In this document: positions 13,379-24,257 of the stretch, in pieces
Layout: every line of letters begins with the position of its first letter
Position numbering within the stretch: the first letter of the stretch is position 1
Translations under genes and position numbers: made by a program
NCBI RefSeq assembly: GCF_947623445.1
Contig: NC_135247.1
Span: 16,680,501 to 16,744,500 of the forward strand
Reading direction: 5' to 3'
DNA length: 64,000 bases
Origin: Clavelina lepadiformis
Taxonomy: Eukaryota > Chordata > Ascidiacea > Aplousobranchia > Clavelinidae
The notes under the pieces: generated by a model
Seen by the model: the letters and a program-made list of their open reading frames with translations, nothing else
What the model was told of the DNA's origin: nothing
Database searches by the model: none

Positions 13379-16193
13379 AGTGTTTTGGTTGAATAGTAAA
13401 CCATTTATGTGTTGCTTGGAAAATATTACTTGTTTAAACAAAAATTGTTTAATGTTTTAATGAATCGTTTAATTTATATTGACTTGTTTTGCTCTCATTG
13501 CTGTTATCTTGCTTGGCGTTGTAAAATTTTTGCATTCCTACTCAATTTATCTTTATTTGGTAGATTTTGAAACAGACGTCGCATACTTTCTTGTTTTTAT
13601 TCCCATTGCGTTAAATAAATAATTAATCAAAGCACGAATGTCTTCTCTTCCATATTTACTGGACAAGGAGGAAATACTGAATCTCCTTTGATATTAAAAA
13701 TTGGTTTAAGACTCTATTCTGCGCTCTAAAAATCTTACCCTTTTCATTAAGAATAACGATCGTTATACTTTTACTTATTTCATGTACTTTAGTAAATTTA
13801 ACTGTAGTTCAGTAAAGTGCTTAATGACTCAATCTATATTTTATGATGTTTATTGCAAAAGTTTAATCTGTATCTAACTGGTAAATGTGTCCGCTCTTAT
13901 AAATACTGTAGATAGCTTCATACATGGCCGTTCCAAGTTTTGACAGTTTTAAGCCGAGCGCAGCTACGAAGTTTTATTGCATGTGTTTATGTGGCAACGA
14001 AGTGGCAGCAGTCAGAATGCTCTTAAGATTGGGTTGTCTCACTGTTTATGCGAGGTGAAGTATATGGAATAATCTCGTTTGTTTTGAACCGTCTTGGTCG
14101 GTATTTCTTTTGAGGTAACGTGGCTCGTCACAGGAGCTTGCACTTAATATTGTCGCGAGAGAAGAAGGAATCACCTTTATTTTATTCATATGGAGTAGCT
14201 CGGTCTTTGCTTGCAACGGTACAAGTTTTGATCTTTATGTACGTAAACATCATTTTTTCGCATTGGTTAAAATTTTTGGGGAACAAAATGAGCCATTAAT
14301 GTTTATTTACAAAAACAAAACAACAGCTTTTATACCGTATATGGATTTTTTCTCGTATGTATGCAGCTAATTTTCTAGGATAAGTATAAATCAAGTCCAT
14401 GTCCACCAAAGTTAATTGTAAAAGTACTTTCAAAAAATGGCCCGCACCGCTATTCTCGGTTTGGTAACTATGGCACCACATCATTTTTTTAGGAAATCGA
14501 GGGAAGCTGTACTATAATGTGTTATGTCAAACTGATGTTGTTAGTTGTAACTTTGCATTAAAACTGTTTTCCAAAGATAAACATTTACCTTATTTATTTG
14601 GTCAAAGTTAGTCAGTAAAAAAGTTGTAAATTGACGTAGATTAGGTTACCATTATCAAATATTTAAGTGAAAACTTTCTTTTCTTTTCCGTTTTCACAAT
14701 AACAAAAAAAAGAAAGTTGTTTCAGAAATATTTCATATTTAGGTTATAAACCGTTCGAAACTGCTTGGCAATGTCAGAATTGCTTCGTAAAAGCACTAGA
14801 CGAATTTTATCATGTATTTTAGCTAAATTGTTTGCCGCAGGTAACGTAATTAGCGAAGTCTGAGGTAAAAGCTTCAAATCAAACATGACTAAAAGCGCAT
14901 TCTCGTACAAACTCCATTTTAATTTCGAAAGCTCAGTTTGCTTGGGAAAAAATGGAAATTGGAAACTGGACTTACAAGCAATAAAATTAAAGCCAAATTT
15001 CACTTTTTCATTATTTCTTTTTGTATATCCAAGTGACAATTTATAAATTTTTATTGCGTCACTTCTCTCTTGTAAACTTATCTTGCAAATGACATTTGAA
15101 CCTATCAAGCACTGGGTTTGTAGTGCTTTATAAATCTTCAAAAAATCAAATATTAAACTCGCAAACAAAACAATTTTGTCTTATATGACATTTATTAATT
15201 ATCACCGAAAGCGATACAAAAATCTCTTGCAGAACTTTACAAACATTTTCCGACTAAAAAAGTTAAGCTAATAGTTAATAAAACTCAAACACATGACTAT
15301 CAGTCACAACGATTAAACAGCTGAAAATTATATAACAAACCATACAGCATGTAAGATTGAGAAAGCAGTTTTACAGTATATCGTGCTCAGGTTAACATTG
15401 CTAAAAGGCTGCTATGAGTCTATGACTTTTAAAATAAAACTAATCTGTTTGTAAAACATGCATTTTTACTCTTGCGCGTAGAAAATGCTTACATAGGCTA
15501 ATTTTTTGAAAAATAAAACATTAAAGGATGACTTATTTTCATATAAATAAAAAATAAGTAATAAGTAATAATGAGCTGTAGGCTATACTGCATAAGATTA
15601 ATTAAGCGCACGTAAATATTTTATGCAATTACCAAAAGCGAAGTTGTTGTACAATTATTGTAAGCAACGAGGAATTAGCATTTCATACAACGCAGGGCTG
15701 AAGCGTTTGTTTTAATTCAATGGAATTTCAACTATGTCCGGTTAATATGCAAATAGAGAAAAGAAGCAAACTTAATTTGATTATTCAAAATAATTAGAAG
15801 GAAACAATGAAAGTGTAAAATGAAAATCAAAATTGAATCAAGTTTATTACAATAGAATCTATTGAAAGTTAATCGGGCAGAAAAGCAGTTGCCAGGCAAA
15901 CATAACAACACTGCTGGGGGATATGAAACCATTGAATTTATTTCATCAGCCTTTTATCCTATAGTGTCTTAAACAACTAATATTTTAAAAGTAAACCCAT
16001 ACAGATTTTATATTTTAACCAAATATTCAAGAAAGGAAAGTTTGCTGTTGCAACGTTTGGTATTTCTCTCCATGTATGTTATACGTTGCCAGGCAACAGA
16101 AACAAAAGCAGAGAATATGTAACTCTTCAATATTTTACCCTAAAGTCCTCAACAAGTAATAGTTTAAAAGGACAAACATATTAGTTTAAAAAT
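13379..16193. other. Convergent intergenic region between the two short EndoU genes
   Basis: No supported gene. The longest open frame (minus, 15168-14722, 148 codons) begins with TTG, lacks an upstream in-frame ATG and matches no family I know. It is noted but not called. No long repeat was seen. Confidence 0.45.
13614..13619 (+). terminator. Candidate polyadenylation signal AATAAA
   Basis: First canonical AATAAA downstream of the short EndoU copy A stop codon, 236 nt away, in an A/T-rich context. No cleavage site can be seen directly. Confidence 0.4.
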
Positions 16194-17677
16194 TCAACAA
16201 AGAAAGTGTGCTGATGCAATGTGTGGTGTGTTTTCCCATGTATACGTCTGTACATCTGTTTCTTTGAATATTCCGTTGTTGTTTGGATAACTCACTGTGC
16301 ATCTTTAAAAAAACGAATAACCGGTGAATAAAACGTTGAAGAAAGTTGTTTAAGACACGCAAGATGACTATTAACATTAATGTTTGACTTACTTGTTGCC
16401 AGGTTTGGCAATGTGACAGAGTGTAAAAATAGCCAGATCATATGCTGGACTGACTCCAACAGCAAAACCAGAGCAACGTTTTAGAGCATTATGCCATTTG
16501 AATTTCAATGAATGTAGGCTTCTCTAAAAAACAACAAGAACAAATTTTCAGAAAAATGCAAAAGAAATTGGTAAAAATATTAGAACAAAACATTGATAAC
16601 GACAAAATGCATCTTACAAGGGATTGGCGTAAGTGGTTCACGAACTGGATCCTTCCACCATTTTCTTGCAAGTAATATTGCACCCAGTTATGAAAGCCAA
16701 TAACTTCGTTTCTAGTGCTCTTCACTTCTCCAACAAAAACATGCTCGAACCTTCATTTACAAAAGATTACTTAATACCTAGTCCACTGATGATGGTGAAA
16801 CATGTGCTTCAAATAGGAAATTGTTTAAAATTTGAACAGCTTTTGAATTGATTAGACTAACCCGCTTGAATCCAACACGTTGCGAGAACGGCTGTATAAA
16901 GCAAACCACTTATTGTAGAGAGCATTTTTGAAATTCCCTCTGCAACTAACCTTGCCTGAAAGCAAATACCGGTTTTATAATTCTGACGTTTCTTGTCAAA
17001 TAAAACGCACATTATAACTCAACATACCTTTCAATTTTAGAAAGTTGAACAAGCGACTTCCTACTGGACCGTTGATAAAAGTATCTAGAAATTGTGATAT
17101 TTGCTTTTTCTTTTGGTTTGTCATTATTTCTTGACGTCCAGTGTTTCGATTGTAATTATTCAATAGCGGACGAAAGGTATCATAGATTGCATGATTGAAC
17201 TTTGTATTGTCAACGTGAATGAAAAATCTATACAAAAATAAGCAAGTAAAAAATTTAAAATATAACGGTAGTTTTAAATTTTAGACGTGCAGTACTGTAC
17301 ATGTAATTCATATTCATATTTCAAATCTGTATTTGAAGATATTACCTTTTAGCATGAGGTCTTGTATCTACTTGGTAAGCAGATATCCGATCGTTTGCAT
17401 CATCCTCATAAAGTTGACGAGACCAATCAAGTATATCTTGATCAGAAATTGATCCTGCAGTGAAGAGAGCAAGCTTATAGGTAAACAAAAACTACATAAT
17501 TTTTAGGTGCAAAAAGCTCTAGGTTGTGACCGTTTATTAAAGTTTGGTGTTGAAACATTATGGAATATCTTAAGTTACAGTGAACTGTAAAGAAAGTTCA
17601 TGAGCAGAAGTACCACATTCAGCAAGAAGTCCCCAGACGACGAAAAGGTTCAAAATAAGCAATAATGTTTTCTTCAT
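16194..17677 (-). CDS. Short secreted EndoU-only ribonuclease, copy B
   Basis: Seven exons in transcript order: 17677-17614, 17454-17346, 17227-17028, 16955-16862, 16750-16618, 16523-16393, 16302-16194; 279 aa. Signal peptide at residues 1-18 ([18 protein letters not shown]). The remainder is EndoU with His159 (FEHVFVGE), His176 (GFHNW) and Lys215 (HNALKR). Compared with copy A it has one extra codon in exon 1 and two fewer in exon 4; all other exons are the same length. Sequence similarity continues past the exon 6 donor, so the two are recent duplicates now lying tail to tail. No SMB or LU module is present. All residues needed for catalysis appear kept. Confidence 0.9.
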
Positions 17678-19201
17678 TTTGTGATAGAAAGCTTTTAAAT
17701 TTAAGATTTCAGATTCACGAATTTTAGATCAAATAACCCTTAATCCGGTAAACTTGCTAAGATCAAGAAAAGAAAATTCAAAATATTTTATCCTCCGTTG
17801 CTATTTTTCGCATGATTAACTTTTTAAGACATTTTGCCTCACCGTAAGGTATGCAGTAAAACATAAATCATCTAAACTGTAGCTTTGTAACTATATCCTA
17901 TAAAAACCTGACTACAAAAGCCTTGACAATTTGAGACTCCATACCAACTTTTCATTTGTTGTCTATTTTCTGAAAGTCTGCATGTGGGTACGTATATTAT
18001 CCTATTGGTTATGGTGTTCTCCAGCACAAACTGAAATATATTTATGCGCTGGGTCTTGACTCTTGATATAACTTTACGAAGGAAGTGTTGTAAAAGCGAA
18101 AGAAGAGTGCATGGAAACAATTTATGCAAACATGTATTGATTGTAAACACATATAGACATAAAAGGCTCTTCCTTATTAGGTTTAGGTCGACCAACGAAG
18201 CACACGAGCTACAGTACTTCCTTGTATTCTAATTATGACCCGACTTTTAAAGCAGCGTCTTGTTTGCAAGTTGCTCGCATGCAAGGGTTGTGTTTGAAGC
18301 ACCAATTACTTTTAGGTCCCTTGTAATAATTGGAATAGTAATACGGACCAACAAAAATATTTTTGTTACACTTTGAAAAGTTAGAAGATATTAGCTATAT
18401 TTAGTGCGCTGATTTCAATAATGTTGTCAGATTTTTCAATCATGTCACATTTTTTGTTACTACCACGCATGCATTTACCGAAAAGTTGATATTGGATATC
18501 TTTTTTATACCGGTTGAGAACGTACAATATATTGTTAAACAGCATACAACCGGCATTGATTAATTATTACACTAAATAAAATTATCTTGCCATTATATAA
18601 CAACAAAATATTCTTTCAAGCTAAACAAATTTCTGTTGAAAGCAACTGGCTCTTTTCGTGGTGTAAGATCAGCAGAACCCTTCTTCTATCACATTGGCAT
18701 CAGACCGGCCAAGATGACGGAGGATATGATATTTATCAACGATATTCTTCTAATGGAGTCATTCTCGTTGTTCAGCCCTTATATTATCAAGATTAGGTTG
18801 AACAAATCTCATTATAAATGCAAAAAAGCTCTTTAAAAGACATAAGAGACCCTAATCTTTTATACACTTTCAGCATTTCATATACTGTTTCAGCATGTTA
18901 GTTGTTTATCTATTTTTCTAAAATTTTGGTAAACATTCATTTAAAACCTTCCCAAGCTGCAAGATGACTAAGGTATTAAGCCATCCTTGAAATCGATGAT
19001 CTAAATCACACTGTTTTCACCTTAAAACTTGCAAAAATGACCCTTTTTAGTTTTTTCCAATTCTTTTAACACAAAATCAGTCTTCTAAATACTTAAATCT
19101 CTTTCCACGTGAGTAGTATAGTGCTGCCGCCCCAGGACTCTTACCGCCATCCACCGCCAACCGACACCATCCACCGGCGCCATCTGCCGGCGAGTGACGT
19201 T
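17678..19201. other. Intergenic region upstream of short EndoU copy B
   Basis: No gene recognised. Open frames at 18044-18232 and 18587-18836 lack family resemblance. The last 75 bp (from about 19127) are GC-rich with imperfect 'ccgccatccaccg' and 'gccggcg' repeats that run into the foldback element and may belong to it. Confidence 0.4.
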
Positions 19202-19951
19202 GCCGGCGACTCGAGTTTTCGCACCACGCGTAAAGAAATGTACAAGTGATGAGTTACTCGCATGTGTGATATCATAGTGAAACTTGTTATAGTGAAAAAT
19301 ATTTGGTTTTGTGGATGTGTAATGAAAAAGTTAGTTACGTCATAGTTTCAAAAGCATAATACCGTGTGTTGCACTACGCCTACAAGAAAAGTGAAATAGT
19401 GAAACTTGTTATTTCTAAAGTGAAATATCTTGGGTTTTGTCGACCTTGGATATACAGGTAATGAAAGAATCAGTTATGTCATAGTTTGTATGCGATAGAA
19501 AAAGAAACGTGATGTCATAGTCATAGTGAAACTTGTTATTTCTAAAGTGAAATATCTTTGGTTTTGTGGACATACAAGTAATGAAAAAGTTAGTTACGTC
19601 ATAGTTTCAGAAGCATAATACCGTGTGAACCACTTGGACTCATCTGGAGTCTAGAGAATGCGATCATCATATTTACACTAACATGACCTGAACCTTAAGT
19701 GTCATAGTGAAACTTGTTATTTCTAAAAGGTGAAAATCTTTGGTTTTGTGGATATACAAGTAATAAAACAGTTAGTTACGTCATATTTTCAGAAGCATAC
19801 GTCATAGTTGAATACATTGCATCTTGTTATGAATTGCAACTTGTGTTGAAATAAGCCGGATATATAATCTCTCACGTTTGAGAACGCTGGTGTCGGGAAG
19901 TCGCTAGCATCCGGATATGTATTTTGTTTAAGTGACAGGTCAAAAGGGAAA

Positions 19952-20103
19952 TGATTGCGCGATCGTGGTGCTGCGAGGTCATTCGAGTGCGTTGCAAGCA
20001 ATCCATTCGCGCCCAGCTGTGAGAAAAGATATTATTGCGCAATTGTGGTGTTGTGAGGTCATTGGAGTGCGTTGCAAGCAATTCATTTGCGCCCAGCTGT
20101 GAT
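19952..20103. repeat. Tandem pair of ~82-bp units inside the foldback element
   Basis: Two adjacent copies share 'gtgcgttgcaagcaat' and 'gcgcccagctgtga' at the same spacing, with about 10-15% difference. They are moderately GC-rich compared with the AT-rich surroundings. Confidence 0.75.
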
Positions 20104-20354
20104 TTGTTTCCAGAATGTATGTCAGATTTTAGAGACATATTGGATAAATAATTATGTTAACTACTGTTTCATATTCTAAAAGAACCTCTATTCCCTTATA
20201 TGTTTTAGATGGTTTGTGTATTAGATGTGAAAAAAGCACTGAAATGTATTATTTTATATGGATAGGCTTGGTTGTGTATTCGTTATTGAGATATGGTAAT
20301 GAACTTTGTTTCATTAAAAAAATAAAAATATTTTTTCTAAACACCTTTTGGTGT

Positions 20355-20828
20355 GATACAATTTATAATTTAATCTTTGTGTGATATGTTTATCAATTTA
20401 AACGTTAAAACCAAGGAAAAAGTGCACAACAGTCATAAATCAATATGAAACGTATCATGGTTTATCGTGTTTATACCATAAAGTGTTAAAATTTTGTCAA
20501 ATTGAATCCTAAATGAATAGTAAAAGTGTCACGGTTTATCGTGTTTACACCATAACATGTTAAAATTTTGTCAAATTAACAAATTCTATACACCCAAGTA
20601 CAAAATGAAACAGTTCAAGATGTTCAAATTTTTTAAAAATAAACATATTTTTCCTAAACACTATTTGGTATGATACAATTTATAATTTAATCTTTGTGTT
20701 ATATTTTTATCAATTTAAACGTTAAAACCAAGGAAAAAGTGTACAACAGATATAAATCAATATGAAACGTATCACGGTTTATCGTGTTTACACCATAAAG
20801 TGTTTAAATTTTGTCAAATCGAATCCAA
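20355..20828. repeat. Direct repeats of ~155 bp in the foldback core
   Basis: A segment starting 'gatacaatttataattta' near 20355 recurs near 20669 at about 95% identity by eye. A third partial copy around 20525-20578 carries only the 'acggtttatcgtgttta' part. The spacing of about 313 bp suggests tandem duplication of a larger unit. Confidence 0.75.
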
Positions 20829-21420
20829 TTAAATTGATATAAATCTATTTGAATTTAATTTTTACAATTTTCTTTTAAATTAAGGGCTTAAAGCAGGTAG
20901 AAAGTAATTATATGAGTAAGCCATGTGAATAAGTAACCCCAGAAGTAACCAGGGTACAAATAGATAACCTATAAAGAAAACCTTAACAAAAGTGATAGTT
21001 GTGAACTGTTTTATCACTTTCTTGTCAACTCTTCTCTTGATATACACTGTTTTCAATCTGTAAGCAATAAAACTTATTGATAATTTCAACAAAGCAAAAA
21101 CCGGTTTATCTATAGGCCGTTTTACAATACAAATTTAACCATGAAAAATTTATGTAAGCTTTGTTATTGTCCTTGATACCACTTCGAGGTATCCACAAAA
21201 CCAAAGATTTTTCACTTTCGAAGTAACAAGTTTCACTATTACTATGACATCACTTTTCTTTTTCTATCGCATACAAACTATGACATAACTGATTCTTTCA
21301 TTACATACATTTTAATACATATCCACAAAACCAAAGATGTTTCACTATGATGTCACACATGCGAAAAACTCATCACTTGTACATTTCTTTACTCGTGGTG
21401 TGAAAACTCAAGTCGCCGGC

Positions 21421-24257
21421 GCCGCCAACGGATGCAAAACGTTTCCTCATAGAGCTGTATCATTACAGTAACGCAGTTGTTTGTTATGTCATAAAGCCCC
21501 GGATACCGTAGGTTGTAGTGGACTCGTGACGACAAAAGAAATATAGCAGTGAATACTTCCACATCTAGTGGATTCTTCTGGTAGGTGTTATTCCATTAGC
21601 CTACGACATTTCAGCGTTTCAAGTGTCTGATAACTGCGTAGGCTACATGGAAAGTTATCATGATAACTTTGGAATACTAACTTTGTTAATTAAGCATTTA
21701 AGCACCACTAGAGATATTGTCTTATAATGTGATTACAATCGGTTATAAATCCTTAGAACGACTCTCCAGGGTGGGCAAGAACGCAGCTATAGGCTGCATG
21801 CCTTTATTTAGCTCTCTCACGTCTAGCATGGGGCGCCGATCCCCATAACGTTTTGGGAGAATGAAAAAACCTGAAATTTAAGTAGATTTTTTTGTAAAGT
21901 TATTTTTATTAGTCCACAGTTTTTTAATTTCTACATTCGCAATTTTTTTGTCGTGAAATGTTGCAGTTTGCTTGCTGCTGAAGGGCTTACTTGTGAATAA
22001 AATCCCGCATCTTGCTCCAACTTGTTTTCTTTTTACCACATTAGGATTTGAGAATTTTGCTAAGAGATTTTAGTCCTTATCACGGAGCTGTTTGCATTGC
22101 ACACTCCCCAATAATAATAAGCGGCTCTATATGATTGTTATTTTGTGAATTCGCAGGTAGGAGGCCTGTAGGCTATTAGTAAATTACACTGACACTAATT
22201 GCACTAGAATATGAAAGAATCAACAAACATTATGAACATGCACACAAGAAACCACGCTGGAGGAATGAAACATGTGGCAAAGGGAAATCTTTGTCTGTTA
22301 ATAAGCAAATATTCTTTACCTCATAATATATGCTAGGCACAAAATGCATAAACTGAAAGAAAAAAGTTAAGCGGTTCTGTTACATTCGCTAGGATCGCTA
22401 TAAAAGTATAAACAATTCTAATATATGTTTCATATCCTCTATACGTATTTTATCTAAGGACTAAGTACGCAAGTGCCAACCTGTTATGCCGGAAATAAAA
22501 ATATGTTTGCATTATTGATTTTTCAGTTTTAGTTTAGCGATAATGTGTTCTCTATTACAACTTCTGGCGTGGATTGTAGCCATGTGGCTTCCTCCTCACG
22601 AATGGTGAAGTACAGTCCATTCGTGAGTAGACCTACTTTCGTAATAATGTATTTAAAGCCGATATATAGGCCTACTCCGAGTGCAAAATTAGTGAACATA
22701 ATCTTTCAGTCTTTCATCCAAACTTAAGCGAAAACTAATTCACTGGGAGTTTACTTACACTTAACATATTATTCTACGCAAGAGGCGGAAATTAGAGACC
22801 GCTGTTGGACTGCAATCGATTTCATTCCATTCACGACATTACAATACTGAGTATATGCTGTTATAATCATTATCCTCGAGCTGAGGAAGCTTTTGAACTA
22901 CTTTAACCATGTGATGAATCCACAGCGCTCGAGTCACGGTTGCCGACCTGGCTTTTGTGCAATTTCAGATAAATATATTTATCAATTGTGTTTTGATCTT
23001 TTTATATCATATTCCCCAAATTTGGTACTGCCAGAATTACTGAACAAGAGCGTCTTTAACGACCTACCCAAGGATATTGTAGCGGTAGCGTCACTGCGTA
23101 TATGCAACAAGGGGCACATTTGTGCAAGCCCAGCGCTCTAAACATTCCGCTGCCGAGCTGTCATCGTGATATTACCGGTGACAAGTTAGTTGCCGGTTCC
23201 CTGGTTATTATTTATCATCTGAAAATAGAAGTCCACACTGCCTAAATGTAGGTGACGCGTAGACTAACCAACGTTTGTGTGAATAAGTGAACCGAAAAAA
23301 AAATAGCTAAGGAACCTAAAACTGATAGCGTTGACCGTGGTTAGTTCATAAAATTGTCGGTTTGCCGTGCTACATCATTACAACAACCACTACATTCCGC
23401 TATTCTTTAAGGTTTAAAGTCACCGTAAGTGCAGATTTCAAACTGTGCACATTCACCGAAGACACAGGATATCCAAAGAAAAGTGCAAGTCCACAGCAGA
23501 ATATTTGCATTGAGCAACGTACATTTGTGCTGGAATAGACACAGCGAAGTGAATGCAAATTTGATTTTGATAAAATGAGTAACGAACGTATTTGCAGTAC
23601 TTTGAATGAACTATTATGCTGTAACTTTCTCGAACCAGTCACCATGCAAAGACACATGAAACAGTTCGCATAAAACGCTTTATGACAAAACAAACCATAA
23701 TAGGACTAACTCAGGACTTTGGTTAAACATTTTAAATTCCGCCTGAAGTAGGTCGCTCGAAAAACAATTGGCGGGGATAAACAAACAGGCTAGGTCCATC
23801 GTATGGACATTATATTACAAAGCAATCTATACTCAAGTAGCAATAAAAGCGAGTAATATGGATGCATAGTTTGTAAATGTGGGCTGATCCAAGCCACTAA
23901 TGAAGGTAAAGTATATTAAGATCTTAATAAGATGAAAGCGTAATAAATTGCAATTATTCCACCGATAATAAAGTACATGGTGGCTTGGTTGAAACTTGAG
24001 CGAAGTTATTTTAATTAAAGCAAGAAGTTGACGGCCGTGGACGCTCTAAAATGCCACCGGTATCGTTTCAGAAAAATAATCGCCATAAAAGCCAACTACC
24101 TGCTAAAATTTACCAACTTGTGCTACGTCTTACAAAATAGAACTCGAAAATTAGGTAACGTCAACATCACATCATTATATACTACGTCATGTAAACATGA
24201 TGTCATGCTATCTGGGGAATTTACTAAGTTGCCATGATCAGTAAGAACAAGTGATGT
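21421..24257. other. Intergenic region between foldback element and DHTKD1
   Basis: No gene supported. It contains the perfect hairpin listed at 22595-22627. Open frames at 22545-22727, 22893-23141, 23400-23693 and 24028-24237 have no recognisable domain or splice context. Confidence 0.45.
22595..22627. repeat. Perfect 11-bp inverted repeat (hairpin)
   Basis: CTCACGAATGG and its exact complement CCATTCGTGAG are separated by an 11-nt loop. No flanking gene depends on it, so function is unknown. Confidence 0.7.

Larger units (their letters stand above)
19202..21420. mobile_element. Foldback (long-TIR) non-autonomous element
   Basis: The two ends are long imperfect inverted repeats. The left arm starts with gccggcgactcgag followed by a segment (aaagaaatgtacaagtgatg) that recurs inverted in the right arm at about 21370-21395. 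Similarity extends for several hundred bases on each side. It includes the phrases 'tttggttttgtggat' and 'gtgaaacttgttat'. The left arm holds four direct copies of a ~105-bp unit (about 19275, 19397, 19524, 19704). The middle holds further tandem repeats. No transposase or other long open frame is present, so any movement would need outside enzymes. Element class is unresolved: no target duplication could be assigned with confidence. Confidence 0.8.

Noticed and set aside
14722-15168. 148-codon minus-strand open frame between the short EndoU genes
   Set aside because: It begins with TTG rather than ATG, has no recognisable family or signal, and sits in AT-rich spacer. Chance is the simpler explanation.
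18587-18836. Overlapping 66-69 codon open frames
   Set aside because: Two frames over the same DNA, neither with family resemblance or splice context.
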